This document shows, piece after piece, positions 54,793 through 63,945 of a stretch of DNA of 64,000 nucleotides; position 1 is the first letter of the stretch; every line of letters begins with the position of its first letter. The notes beneath the pieces are model-generated. The model saw only the letters and a program-made list of their open reading frames with translations. It had not been told where the DNA came from and made no database searches. The DNA lies in assembly GCA_963837735.1 (NCBI GenBank), contig CAWIOM010000012.1, forward strand, positions 23,352 through 87,351, read 5' to 3'. The translations under genes were made by a program, and so were the position numbers. This DNA is from VRUE01 sp963837735. Lineage in GTDB: Bacteria > Actinomycetota > Thermoleophilia > Solirubrobacterales > 70-9.

Positions 54793-57700
54793 TTGGCTCA
54801 TCCACGGGGGCGAGGGCGCCGCAGCGCCACGGCCCGAGCAGCGGCCGGCCCGGCGGGGCTCCTACGTGCCGTGGCGATCGCAACGCTGCTGGCTGGCCTG
54901 CCGCTCGGCGCGACGGCGGCGCAGGCTGATGAACCCCCCGTTGAAATCCTCAATTGCGGCGTCGAGCAGGGAGCAAGCACACACGCCGAAACCACTCCGG
55001 AAAATCACGCGGAGCACGAAGTCATCGGGCCCACCACCCCGTGCGGAACGAACTCGACCGCGACGGCTCCGCAGGCGCTCGTGAGCGGCACCTGCTTCAC
55101 GGAACCGTGCAGCGCACAGGCCTCGGCGAGCGTGTCCGCCGGCGCAACAGCCACCGTCGGGACGAACGGCGTGGGCATCTTCAGCACCTCGGCACAGGGT
55201 TCGGCGGACGCGTCGGCCTCCGGGTTCGGCGAAGCCTCGGGGTTCGGGAACACTGGCGCCGGGGTCATCTTCAAGGTAAACGTCATTTCGAGCTACCAGG
55301 TCTCGGGAGTCGTCACGGCCGAAGCCCTGAACTCCAACGCAAGCGTTTCCCTCTTCCCCGACGGTGCCGGCGAAACGATCTTCCAATTGACGAGCGGCTC
55401 CAACGGGTCGAACGGGACGCTTGAACCCGGCATCTATCACCTGCAGGCGGGCGCAACGATGGATGCGTCCGCCACTCCGAGCACCTCCCCCTCGCATGCG
55501 GCGGCAAGTGGCCACGGGGACCTCACGGTGACCCCCCCCTCCTCGTCGTCCTGTACGGAAGAAGGCGTGCCCTCGCTGAAAGTCGGCCTGGCGCTCGCCG
55601 AGGGCTGCTTCCTGGAGCGCGAAGACTCCGAAGGCCATCCCACGGGCGTCTATGAAACCGAAGAAGAGGCCTGGGTCGGCGGCTTCGACCTGAAGCCGAA
55701 CTCAGGCGGCACGTTGGTGCTCGAGCCCAGCAACCAGAACGCACCGCTGCGGGCCGAGGGCGGCGGTGTCAACCTGCTGCTGCGCCATCTCAGCGTGCCG
55801 GCGCCGCTGGGCGAGATCAAGCCGTTCGTCAACTCATACTCGCTCGGGATCAACACCGTGGGCAGCCTGGAGCGCTTCCTCGCGCTGCCGCTGTTGAGCG
55901 GCCAAGTGACCGTCAAATGGGACCCGGAAGGGGCTGGCTCGACTCTGGAAGGCTCGGTTTCGGTAGAGGAGCTGAGCAAGAACCTGGGCTCGTTGGAGAA
56001 AGCCGGGGTTGGCACCACGTCGGGAAAGCTGACGCTGAGGCTCCAGAACAACGCGCCTGCCGAGGTCACGGCCGGCGAACTGCAGGTGCCCGAGTACACG
56101 GTGGAGGTGAAGGGCACCAAACCGACACTCAAAATGGGCTTCGGTGGGGCGGTGTTCAAAGCCCAGGAAGTCAATGGGGCGGTCGAGTGGTCGGGGCAGG
56201 CAAGCGCCTTCTTCCCCTTCCAGGAACGCCAGGGCAGCCTCACGGGGCGGCTCTTCCTTCGCGACTCCAGCCTCAGCGGCTTCGGCGTTGCCGTCACCGG
56301 CATCCAGGTGCCGATCGGTGCCACGGGTTGGTTCCTCTCGGGGGTCAACGGCAACCTCGTGCTCTCGCCGGAGCTTGGCTTTGACCTCGGGATCGAGGCC
56401 TTCGAGCCGCTCAAACTTGGCAAAAAAGGCGGCGGCCCGACCCTCTTCAAGCTGACCGGCAACATCAAGGGGCTGAAACTGGCGACCGAGTGCACGAACG
56501 GCTCCAACCCGTTCGAGTTCATCGGCACCACGAACGCGCCCGAACTCGAGGCGCGGGAAATAGGCACGCTGAAAGCGCAGGTCGTGATGTGCGCCTACGT
56601 GCCGAGCGCCGCCGATTTCGCCTTCGAGGCCGGCGTCAACGGCGAACTGAGCGTCGACATCGGATCCGCCAAAAAAGTTGCCTCCGCGAAAGGCTCGGCT
56701 AAAGGCTGGTTCCACGGCGTCGACTTCAATCTCGACGGCAATTACCAGCTGCAGCTGCCGGTGGTCGGCAGGATCGGGGCGACCGGGCTGCTCTCCTCGG
56801 AGGGCTATGCAATCTGCGGCCAGTATCACTTCATCTCGGTCGGCGTAGCCACCCGCAACTGGCTGGAAGCGCCCGAAGACATCACAGGTTGCGACTTCAC
56901 CCCCTTCCGCGCCGCGAAACCATCGAGAGCCTCGGCCTCCGCTGCGACGGGGCCGCGGACGGTTCGTCTGCGGCGCGGAGAGCGGGTCGTCGGCCTCGCG
57001 CTGCGCGGCGCCAAGGGCGCCCCGCGGGTGAGGCTGCTTGGGCCGCACGGCGAGCGCTTCTCCAGCGGGGCCGGGGTCGAGCCGCTGGCCGCCAAAGCGG
57101 TGATCGTCATCCCCGAGCCCGGCCTCGACACCACCTACGTCTACCTCAAGCACCCGAGCGCCGGCCTCTGGCGCGTCCAATCGCTCGACGGCACAGCGGT
57201 GAGGCGTATCGACGCCGCCCACCAGCTGCCCGAGCCGAAGGTCTCCGCCACGATTACCGGCAGGGGCGCCCAGCAGCTGCTTCGCTGGAAAGCACGCCCG
57301 ATCCCCGGCCAGCAGATTGCCCTGATCGACCGCACCGACGGGGTGGCGACGACGCTGCAGGACTTCACGGCCCGCAACTCCGGCAAGCTGCGCTTCACCC
57401 CCGAGAACGCAACCGATGCGCCTCGGACGATCGAGGCAGACGTGCTGCAAAACGGCATCCCCCGGACCCAGCTCACCGTTGCCCGATACAGCGCATCGGG
57501 CTCGAGCAAGCCGGCCGCGCGCATTGCAATCAGCAGCGTCAGCTGCCGCGGCCGCACCTGCAAGGTCAAGCTCCGCCTCCCCAGCGGCACCCGCCGCGTC
57601 CGCATCCAGCTGCGCCGTGGCAAGCGCAAGATCGCAACCTCCACTCACCGCGCCAAGGCCAGCACCAAGACGATCACCCTGCACCTGTCCCGGATCATCG

Positions 57701-57861
57701 CCCCCGGCACCTACACCCTGCGCATCACGGCAAGCCTGAGAGGCGGTCGGACCACGACCGCATCCAAGGCCCTCCGCGTTCGGCTTGCCCGGGCGCATGG
57801 CCGCCGGCCACGCAGCGCGTCCGCCCTTCCCTTGGCAGTTCTGCCCTTTCCGAGCGACTGA
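54793..57861 (+). CDS. Large exported beta-rich protein (cassette cargo 1)
   Basis: 1022 aa. Start TTG, chosen because GGAAGGAG lies about 10 bp upstream. A signal peptide (residues ~25-45) is followed by Ala/Ser/Thr/Gly-rich repeats (TSAQGSADASASGFGEASGF). Beta-rich domains (EAWVGGFDLKPNSGGTLVLE, GRLFLRDSSLSGFGVAVTGI) come next. The C-terminal basic module has CRGRTCKVKLRLPSGTRRVR and IIAPGTYTLRITASLRGG. Probably an adhesin or surface-layer protein. The gene lies between two copies of the tRNA-Pro end and has a more A/T-rich codon use than its neighbours. Confidence 0.78.
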   Translation: MAHPRGRGRRSATARAAAGPAGLLRAVAIATLLAGLPLGATAAQADEPPVEILNCGVEQGASTHAETTPENHAEHEVIGPTTPCGTNSTATAPQALVSGTCFTEPCSAQASASVSAGATATVGTNGVGIFSTSAQGSADASASGFGEASGFGNTGAGVIFKVNVISSYQVSGVVTAEALNSNASVSLFPDGAGETIFQLTSGSNGSNGTLEPGIYHLQAGATMDASATPSTSPSHAAASGHGDLTVTPPSSSSCTEEGVPSLKVGLALAEGCFLEREDSEGHPTGVYETEEEAWVGGFDLKPNSGGTLVLEPSNQNAPLRAEGGGVNLLLRHLSVPAPLGEIKPFVNSYSLGINTVGSLERFLALPLLSGQVTVKWDPEGAGSTLEGSVSVEELSKNLGSLEKAGVGTTSGKLTLRLQNNAPAEVTAGELQVPEYTVEVKGTKPTLKMGFGGAVFKAQEVNGAVEWSGQASAFFPFQERQGSLTGRLFLRDSSLSGFGVAVTGIQVPIGATGWFLSGVNGNLVLSPELGFDLGIEAFEPLKLGKKGGGPTLFKLTGNIKGLKLATECTNGSNPFEFIGTTNAPELEAREIGTLKAQVVMCAYVPSAADFAFEAGVNGELSVDIGSAKKVASAKGSAKGWFHGVDFNLDGNYQLQLPVVGRIGATGLLSSEGYAICGQYHFISVGVATRNWLEAPEDITGCDFTPFRAAKPSRASASAATGPRTVRLRRGERVVGLALRGAKGAPRVRLLGPHGERFSSGAGVEPLAAKAVIVIPEPGLDTTYVYLKHPSAGLWRVQSLDGTAVRRIDAAHQLPEPKVSATITGRGAQQLLRWKARPIPGQQIALIDRTDGVATTLQDFTARNSGKLRFTPENATDAPRTIEADVLQNGIPRTQLTVARYSASGSSKPAARIAISSVSCRGRTCKVKLRLPSGTRRVRIQLRRGKRKIATSTHRAKASTKTITLHLSRIIAPGTYTLRITASLRGGRTTTASKALRVRLARAHGRRPRSASALPLAVLPFPSD

Positions 57862-57890
57862 GTCTCAGTCGTGTGACCGCCCGGACCGGC

Positions 57891-57945
57891 GGTACCTATG
57901 TGGTACCAACTTGGTACCGAAAGCATCGTCCGATATGTCCGATGC
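57891..57945. repeat. GGTACC iterons and inverted repeat next to the att copy
   Basis: Three GGTACC palindromes start at 57891, 57902 and 57913, exactly 11 bp apart. They are followed by the inverted repeat GCATCG/CGATGC (57923-57928 and 57940-57945), within which TCCGAT repeats directly. Helical-turn spacing and location 66 bp before the att copy resemble integrase arm-type or excisionase sites. Confidence 0.7.
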
Positions 57946-58010
57946 GTCCCGAGCGGAGGACAGGAGGGACCCATGGGACGGGGTGGGACGCACAGGGCAC
58001 TCGTGTCCTG

Positions 58011-58055
58011 CGGCTGGGGGCCGAGCGGTCGCTGGTTCAAATCCAGTCGCCCCGA
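58011..58055 (+). repeat. att-like repeat, copy 2 (partial tRNA-Pro)
   Basis: An exact 45-bp copy of the 3' part of tRNA-Pro. No acceptor-arm 5' half or D-arm precedes it, so it is not a tRNA gene. It marks the right end of a 3.4-kb segment that begins after the tRNA. Confidence 0.88.
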
Positions 58056-58106
58056 TTCACGGCATGAGCGGAGCCGCAGCGAGCGGGCTCGCCAAGTCGA
58101 AGCCGC

Positions 58107-59627
58107 TCAGTGCTTCGGCTTGTGCTTCTTCAGATAGACGCGGATCGAGTGCGAGTTGGTGACCTTCTCCGCCTGACCCGCGATCTTGGCCGTGAGCGTC
58201 ACCTTGATCGTCGCCTTGCCGCGCTTCTTCAGGACCGCGGCGCCCTTCTTGTTGAGGCGGAGCTTGATTTTGCGGGTCGCGCCGGCGGGGATCTTCGTCT
58301 TGCCGCGACCGACGAGGACCTGCTTCGGCTTCTTCTTGCTCTTCGGCTTGGCCCGCGCGGCACCGGTCGCGGGCCGGGGGCGGACCCCGGCGACCACACC
58401 CCCCTTCATCTTCCCCGCCGTGGACACCGAGCAGCTCGGGCCGCCGCAAGCGTAGACGGCGACGTAGAGCGGCCGGCCGGGAGTCCAAGGGATCCGTTTC
58501 GTGATCCAGACCACCTTCGGCTTTTTCGCGCCCGGGTGCGGAGGCGGAGCCTGCGGCGTGGAGCTGACCACGCGCCAGGCGGGGTACTCGCTTTTGCCAT
58601 CGCTGGTCAGCGGCTGCGCGATGCCGGAGCCGTCGCTGTTGGCGACGTAGAGGTTGCGGGCCCCGATGTTCGAGATCAGAGCGCCTTCGTAAACCACCCG
58701 CGAGCCGTCGGGTGACCAGGACGCGTAGCGGGCGTCGCCTTCGCCGGGGCTCGCCACCGGGTGGTCACCTCCGCCGTCCGCGTTCATCGCCCGGTAGATC
58801 GATCTTCCACCGGAATCGGTCGCCCGGTACGCGATCCGTCCCCCATCGGGAGACCAGGAGTTGAACGTCCACTCCGTATACGCGCTGGGCGGGACGATCA
58901 GCGGAGTGCCGCTGCCGTCGGCGCCGACGATGTGGAGGTCGACGTAGCTGAAGCTTTTGGGCTGGTACCCGTCGAAGGCGATCCTCACGCCGTCGGGCGA
59001 CCACTCCGGTTCGTGCCCGACGCCGTTCGGCAGCGGCTGGCCGATGCCACCGGTCGACGGCGCGACGTAGATCTGTTCCGGCGCGTTTTTGACGACCGCG
59101 TAGGCGATCTTCGAGCTGTCCGGGGACCAGGTCGGGTGCCGCTTGGCGCCTGACCCCCCGATCTCGAGCGGGAAGGTCGTGGTCCCGTCAGCATTGACGA
59201 CCCAGACGCTGTCGTCGCCGGCGTTGTTGCCGCGGCTATAGGCGATCCGGCTGCCGTCCGGCGACCAGGCGAGCTCGGCGATCGCCTTGCCGCCCGAGCT
59301 GTAGGGGGTGATCTGGGTGGCCAGGTTGACCGCCTGGCCGGCCGCCCCCGGTTCCATCACGAAGACGTTCCTTTCGCCATGCCCGGAGTTGGTGAAGTCG
59401 CTGACGAACGCGACCTTGTTCCCGTCGGGCGACCAGATCGGCTTTTCGTCATAGCTGGCGCTGCCGTTGTCGGTGAGGTTGGTGACGGCGCCCGGGTTGG
59501 CGGGGTCGAGCAGGCAGACGTCTGAATCGCACTGGTAGGCGATTTCGTTCGCCGCGAAGGCGGGCGTTGCAGCAAAGAGCAGGGCGACGGCAAGAGCTGG
59601 AAGAGCGGAGGCAATTCGCAAACGCAC
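58107..59627 (-). CDS. Exported TolB-like PD40 beta-propeller (cassette cargo 2)
   Basis: 506 aa. Start GTG. Signal peptide at residues ~5-25. Six or more PD40 units are visible (PIWSPDGNKVAFVSD, LAWSPDGSRIAYSR, PTWSPDSSKIAYAV, PEWSPDGVRIAFDG, ASWSPDGSRVVYEG). A pair of Cys (CGGPSCSV) precedes a C-terminal basic module (TKIPAGATRKIKLRLNKKGA, then KKRGKATIKVTLTAKIAGQ). It lies between att copies 2 and 3. Surface location is likely; partners are unknown. Confidence 0.85.
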   Translation of the reverse strand: MRLRIASALPALAVALLFAATPAFAANEIAYQCDSDVCLLDPANPGAVTNLTDNGSASYDEKPIWSPDGNKVAFVSDFTNSGHGERNVFVMEPGAAGQAVNLATQITPYSSGGKAIAELAWSPDGSRIAYSRGNNAGDDSVWVVNADGTTTFPLEIGGSGAKRHPTWSPDSSKIAYAVVKNAPEQIYVAPSTGGIGQPLPNGVGHEPEWSPDGVRIAFDGYQPKSFSYVDLHIVGADGSGTPLIVPPSAYTEWTFNSWSPDGGRIAYRATDSGGRSIYRAMNADGGGDHPVASPGEGDARYASWSPDGSRVVYEGALISNIGARNLYVANSDGSGIAQPLTSDGKSEYPAWRVVSSTPQAPPPHPGAKKPKVVWITKRIPWTPGRPLYVAVYACGGPSCSVSTAGKMKGGVVAGVRPRPATGAARAKPKSKKKPKQVLVGRGKTKIPAGATRKIKLRLNKKGAAVLKKRGKATIKVTLTAKIAGQAEKVTNSHSIRVYLKKHKPKH

Positions 59628-59669
59628 GACGTCAGCCTAGCGCTCTCTTGGAAAACGACCGTAGCCAAG

Positions 59670-59685
59670 AATCCAGTCGCCCCGA
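59670..59685 (+). repeat. att-like repeat, copy 3 (16 bp)
   Basis: AATCCAGTCGCCCCGA, identical to the last 16 nt of tRNA-Pro and of copy 2. It closes a second, 1.6-kb segment with the TolB-like gene. Confidence 0.7.
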
Positions 59686-59707
59686 TACCGCCTGAGCTCG
59701 ACCGGCG

Positions 59708-61186
59708 TCAGCCCGGGGTGTGGACACAGGACCGGCCGTAGCGCTGTGGTGCGTTCGGGCAGGTCCCCCACGGCGGCAGCTCGACGAGGCCGCCGACCCG
59801 GAAGTGGAAGCTGGTCACCGGGCCGCGGGCGCCGGTCGGGCCGATCGCCCGCACCTTGAATACCTTCTCGCCGACGGAGACCCGGTAGCGCTTCGGCGAG
59901 CGACAGCGCCTGAACCGGTGGCCGCTGACCTTGCAGCGGAAACGGGAGGCCGCGCCGACGGCGTGGAAGCGGAAGACGACCCGCACTCCCCCCTTTCTGG
60001 CCTTGAGCCGCTTGGCAGGGTGGTTGGTGATCGCGACCCGGGGTCGCTTTCTCGAGCCGCCGCCCTTCGGGCCGGAAGTCGAGTCGGGCGCGAAGGGATC
60101 GCCGGAGACGAGGACCTGCGAGTCCTGGCCCGCCGCCGCACAGAGCGTGGCCGCCGGGCAGGAGAGCCCGAACATCCCGTTGCCGAAGCCGCCGCCCGGT
60201 TCTTCGAACTTGAGGACGTTCTTGTAGGGCCAGGCCGAGGCGCCGCCGGTGGGGTGAGTGGACGTCATCACGTCGGCGTTGTTGTCGACCGCGATGCAGG
60301 CGGACGCGGAGACGCAGGAGACGGCTTTGACCGGCAGTCCCGAGCCGGCGCCCACCGCCTGCCACGCGGCCGGGCCGCCGGCCGGGTTCGTCGAGGTGAT
60401 CATCTGCCCGGCGTTCCCGGTCACGCAGAGCGTTGTCGTCGGGCAGGAGACGCCGTTGAGGGTTCCCCCTCCGCCAGGGGTCCCCATCGAGTGCCAGGCC
60501 GAGGGCCCGCCGGTCGGGTCGGTCGAGGCGACGACCCCCCCTTCGTTGCCGACCGCGACGCAGAGCGACGGAGAGGCGCAGGAGACACCGCGCAGGTCGA
60601 AATGGCCTTCGAGACCTGTCACGACCCAGGAGCCTTCGACGGTGGGATCGGTCGAGACGGCCACCTTGCTCCCGTATGCGGCAGCGACGCAGAGGTACGT
60701 CGTCGGGCACGAGATTCCCCCCATGTGGACGTTCGGGGTTTTCGGTGGGGTGAGGCGGAAGCCCCTCCAGCTGTCGACGTCGGCGGGGCGGGTGGATGTG
60801 TAGACGGCGCCGTCGAAGCTGGCGGCGACACAGAGGTCGGCGGACGGACAGGAGACCCCGCGGATCTGGCGGCCGGCAAGGACGACGCCCTGGGAGCCGG
60901 GGATCGTTTCCGGCTCGCTGGTGCCGCCGAACTGTCCCACGACCCAGCTTCCGGGCCCTCCGGTCGGGCTGTGGGTCGCCGCGATCGTGCTGTCGGCGCC
61001 GACCGCGACGCAGAGCGAGGTCGTCGGACAGTCGATCCCGTAGAGGGCGACCCGTACGGTTGGGTCCGGAAGGGCGACGCGAGCGCTGGCCAGCTTCGCG
61101 ACCGTCCAGGTGGAGGCGGCGGCGGACCCGGCGAGCACGGCGGCCAGGAGGCCGGCCGAGGCCAGGGCGAGGATCGTGCGCTTCAT
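59708..61186 (-). CDS. Exported Cys-paired repeat protein (beta-propeller-like)
   Basis: 492 aa from the ATG at 61186. Signal peptide (TILALASAGLLAAVLAGSAA). About eight repeats of ~45 residues share a Cys-x6-Cys pattern (GIDCPTTSLCVAVGADS, GVSCPSADLCVAASFDG, GISCPTTYLCVAAAYGS, GVSCASPSLCVAVGNEG). This suggests a disulfide-stabilised propeller. A basic C-terminal domain follows (KARKGGVRVVFRFHAVGAAS, then CKVSGHRFRRC). Function unknown. Confidence 0.82.
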   Translation of the reverse strand: MKRTILALASAGLLAAVLAGSAAASTWTVAKLASARVALPDPTVRVALYGIDCPTTSLCVAVGADSTIAATHSPTGGPGSWVVGQFGGTSEPETIPGSQGVVLAGRQIRGVSCPSADLCVAASFDGAVYTSTRPADVDSWRGFRLTPPKTPNVHMGGISCPTTYLCVAAAYGSKVAVSTDPTVEGSWVVTGLEGHFDLRGVSCASPSLCVAVGNEGGVVASTDPTGGPSAWHSMGTPGGGGTLNGVSCPTTTLCVTGNAGQMITSTNPAGGPAAWQAVGAGSGLPVKAVSCVSASACIAVDNNADVMTSTHPTGGASAWPYKNVLKFEEPGGGFGNGMFGLSCPAATLCAAAGQDSQVLVSGDPFAPDSTSGPKGGGSRKRPRVAITNHPAKRLKARKGGVRVVFRFHAVGAASRFRCKVSGHRFRRCRSPKRYRVSVGEKVFKVRAIGPTGARGPVTSFHFRVGGLVELPPWGTCPNAPQRYGRSCVHTPG

Positions 61187-61308
61187 GCTCTTAAGAACCG
61201 TGTGGAGGCCGAAAGGATTGGCCCTGGGCGGCCAGTTTAGGGCGGAGCAGGCGTCGCGTCGCGCTAGGCTGCCCACGGAACGATCGCCCGAACGAGAGGA
61301 GAGAGTTC

Positions 61309-61680
61309 ATGGGAATCTTCAAGAGCAAGAAGAAGAAGGCCGGCGAGCTGTTCGAAACTGGCGCCAAGGGCGCCGGCACGGTGATCTCGGTCGAGGACAC
61401 CGGCATGACGGTCAACGACAACCCCCGCGTCAAGATGACCTTCCGGGTCGAGCCGCTGGACGGGAGCCCGGCGTTCGACGCGACCAAGAAGGCCACGGTC
61501 TCCCGGGTGCAAATCCCGCGCCAGGGCGACCGGTATCCCGTCTGGTATGACCAGCAGGATCCGACCAAGTGGGCCTACGCGACGATCGACGACGACCAGG
61601 GGCGCGAAACGATGCGCCAGCTCTTCGGCGCCGTCGCCGACAGCTTCGTCGGGATGGGCGCTCCGCCGCCGGCGCTCTGA
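61309..61680 (+). CDS. Small hypothetical protein
   Basis: 123 aa. A strong GAGAGGAGAG precedes the ATG. It starts with a Lys-rich patch (MGIFKSKKKKAGELFETGAK), then beta-rich GTVISVEDTGMTVNDNPRVK and RQGDRYPVWYDQQDPTKWAY, similar in outline to DUF3592-type domains. It has no signal peptide. Function unknown. Confidence 0.75.
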   Translation: MGIFKSKKKKAGELFETGAKGAGTVISVEDTGMTVNDNPRVKMTFRVEPLDGSPAFDATKKATVSRVQIPRQGDRYPVWYDQQDPTKWAYATIDDDQGRETMRQLFGAVADSFVGMGAPPPAL

Positions 61681-61683
61681 CGC

Positions 61684-63945
61684 TCACGCGGCCGAGCCCG
61701 GAGCCGCCGGACCCATGCGGCGAGGGCCGGCGCGCAGCATGACCTTGCGTTCCCGGACCCCTGTGCCGGCGAGCTGCACGGCAAGCCGGCGGCGACGGGC
61801 TCGAAGCAGCAGCTCCCTGCCCCTGCGGTTCAGCCGCACCCGGATCGTGCGGGTGCGGCCTTTCGAAAGGCTGAAGGCCGCGCGCCCCAGCAAGCCTCCC
61901 CTCTGCAGGCGCAGGGCACCCTCGCAGGGCCCGGTGCCTGGGCAGCGCAGCCGGACCAGCGCCCGGCCGCCCCTGACACGGGCGACGCGGAGGGCAGAGG
62001 AGATCCCAAGCCGGCGTGCTTCCCCGCCGAGCCCGGCGCTCGTCGAGAGGACCAGCTCCTGCCGCTTCGGGGCGGCTTCGGTGGTGAAGGCACGGTCTTC
62101 GCCGAACGCTTCGCCGCCGGCATTCTCGGCCACGAGGCGGAAGTGGTACTCGGTCGCCGGCTCGAGGCCCCGGAGCGTCGCCCCGACCGGGATCGCTTTC
62201 GTCTCCGCGCTTAGCTGCGCGATTTCCAGCTCCGAGCCGTATTCCGTCGTGGTCCCATATTCGAAGTGGTAGCTGGCCGGGCTGTGCTCGGGGTTGACGC
62301 TGCCGCCGAGGTCGGCTCCGGTCGCGCTGATGGCGGATGCCGGGTCGGTCGTGATCAGGGGCGGCGCCGCTTCCGTCTCGAAGGACCGGTCTTCCCCGAA
62401 TGCAGGTCCGTTCGCGTTTTCGGCGACCAGGCGGAAGTGGTATTCGTTCGCCGGAACCAGCCCTTCCAACGCCGCTTCCACCGGCACCGCCGCTTCTCCT
62501 TCGCCGGCGTCCGCGGCCTCCGTTTCGAAGCCGTATTCGGTCGTCGGACCGTAATCGAAGTGGTAGGTCGTCGGAGCCGCTTCGGGGTTGACCGTGCCGG
62601 CGAGCGTCGCTGCCCGGCGCCCGACAGGGTCGGCGGCTTCCGTTGCGGCGAGCGGAGGGCCGACGACCTTGACCTGGCGGGTGGTCGAGAACTCGAAGCC
62701 GCCGTCGTCGCTGACGGTCAGCGTGACCTCGAAGCTGCCGCTTGCGGCATAGGTATGGCTCGGGCTCGACCCAGTGCCCGTGCCACCGTCGCCGAACTGC
62801 CAGCTCTCGGAGACGATGCCCCCGGCGCCGGGGGCCGTGCCCGTGTCGGCGAACTGCGCCGGCGTGCCGGCGTGGAGGGTTCCGGAGTCTGCAATCGCGA
62901 CCGAGGGCGGGGCCACCCGCTGCACGCAGGCCGCTGCGTCGTTGCTCCACTCCTGCTGGAGGTAGTAGTGATCGCCGGCGATTGACTGGTTGTGGAGGCT
63001 GCCCGGCGAGCCGCCGAGCGGGCTGCCGAATTCCTCGGGCACGTTGCGACACTCGTCGGCGTTCTCGAACCCTTCCGAGTCGTACCAGGCTTCCAAGGTC
63101 GGGTCCGTGATCGACTCGTTTGCCTCGTGGCTGAGAACGCTGAACGCGTCATCGGCCTTGCCGTTGGAGACGCCGTTCGGGTATTGCCCGACGCCGCAGC
63201 CGCCCGTGTCCCCCGGCGCATAGGGGATGTTCGCGTAAATGGTCTGGTGCGCTTCGTCATAGTCGTGGTAGGCACACCATTCTTGGTCGAAGCAACTTTC
63301 GCCCGAGCCGCCGAAGCAGGTGCCCATGTGGGGCGGCAGGAAGACGTAATACGCGGCGTCGAGCCCATGCGGCCATTCCTCTTCCCCGATCACCGCGTTC
63401 ACCTCGGCGAGGAGCTTCGCGTTGGTGACACAGGCGGTGTAGGAGACGCCCCCGGCGCTGTAGGGAGGGCAGGTCCCGGCGGTCGGGAATTCATGGGTGT
63501 CCACGACCGAGCCGGCGAATGTGTCGCTGTAGCTCGCGCGTCCACCGCCGTCCGTGTACTGGGCGCTGACCGAGTAGACGTTCGTCGGCTTGCCGCTGTC
63601 GGCGGCGACATCGGCGAGATAGGTGGTGATCGCCGCCATGTAACCGCTCGGGAACGCGTAGCCGGGGCCTTCCCAGAAGATCGCGTAGGCCCCGTGCGAG
63701 CGCATCACCGGACCGCCGTGGTATTCGAGCGGCGGTGAGCGGGTCGGTTCCGACCCCGCCTGGACGCCGAGGGCACCGGTCCGCCGGGCAGGTTGCGCCG
63801 GCGCCCCGCTCGGCGGCAGGACGGATACCCGCCCGGCCGCGGTGCCCGTTTGGACGACGACCGCGCCCCCGGACGGAGCGCAAAGCGCCAGCACCGAGCA
63901 GGCGGCAAGCAGCGCACCGGCGAACCTCGTTCCAATCCCTGACAC
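61684..63945 (-). CDS. Exported protein with EXORDIUM-like, PKD and Fn3-like domains
   Basis: 753 aa from the GTG at 63945 (an alternative GTG is at 63984). A signal peptide is followed by a Phi_1/EXORDIUM-like domain (GPVMRSHGAYAIFWEGPGY, VLSHEANESITDPTLEAWYD). Then comes a PKD domain (SWQFGDGGTGTGSSPSHTY) and two Fn3-like repeats (LVPANEYHFRLVAENANG, LEPATEYHFRLVAENAGG). A Cys-containing basic tail ends it (LVRLRCPGTGPCEGALRLQR). The HEANE segment may bind metal. It is probably a surface or secreted protein. Confidence 0.8.
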   Translation of the reverse strand: MSGIGTRFAGALLAACSVLALCAPSGGAVVVQTGTAAGRVSVLPPSGAPAQPARRTGALGVQAGSEPTRSPPLEYHGGPVMRSHGAYAIFWEGPGYAFPSGYMAAITTYLADVAADSGKPTNVYSVSAQYTDGGGRASYSDTFAGSVVDTHEFPTAGTCPPYSAGGVSYTACVTNAKLLAEVNAVIGEEEWPHGLDAAYYVFLPPHMGTCFGGSGESCFDQEWCAYHDYDEAHQTIYANIPYAPGDTGGCGVGQYPNGVSNGKADDAFSVLSHEANESITDPTLEAWYDSEGFENADECRNVPEEFGSPLGGSPGSLHNQSIAGDHYYLQQEWSNDAAACVQRVAPPSVAIADSGTLHAGTPAQFADTGTAPGAGGIVSESWQFGDGGTGTGSSPSHTYAASGSFEVTLTVSDDGGFEFSTTRQVKVVGPPLAATEAADPVGRRAATLAGTVNPEAAPTTYHFDYGPTTEYGFETEAADAGEGEAAVPVEAALEGLVPANEYHFRLVAENANGPAFGEDRSFETEAAPPLITTDPASAISATGADLGGSVNPEHSPASYHFEYGTTTEYGSELEIAQLSAETKAIPVGATLRGLEPATEYHFRLVAENAGGEAFGEDRAFTTEAAPKRQELVLSTSAGLGGEARRLGISSALRVARVRGGRALVRLRCPGTGPCEGALRLQRGGLLGRAAFSLSKGRTRTIRVRLNRRGRELLLRARRRRLAVQLAGTGVRERKVMLRAGPRRMGPAAPGSAA

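Noticed and set aside
57891..57918. CRISPR or microsatellite
   Set aside because: Only three short palindromic units with 5-bp spacers; no repeat-spacer structure and no cas genes.
58011..58055. A second tRNA-Pro gene
   Set aside because: Only the 3' 45 nt match; the sequence before it cannot form the acceptor and D arms, so it is a repeat of the tRNA end, not a tRNA.
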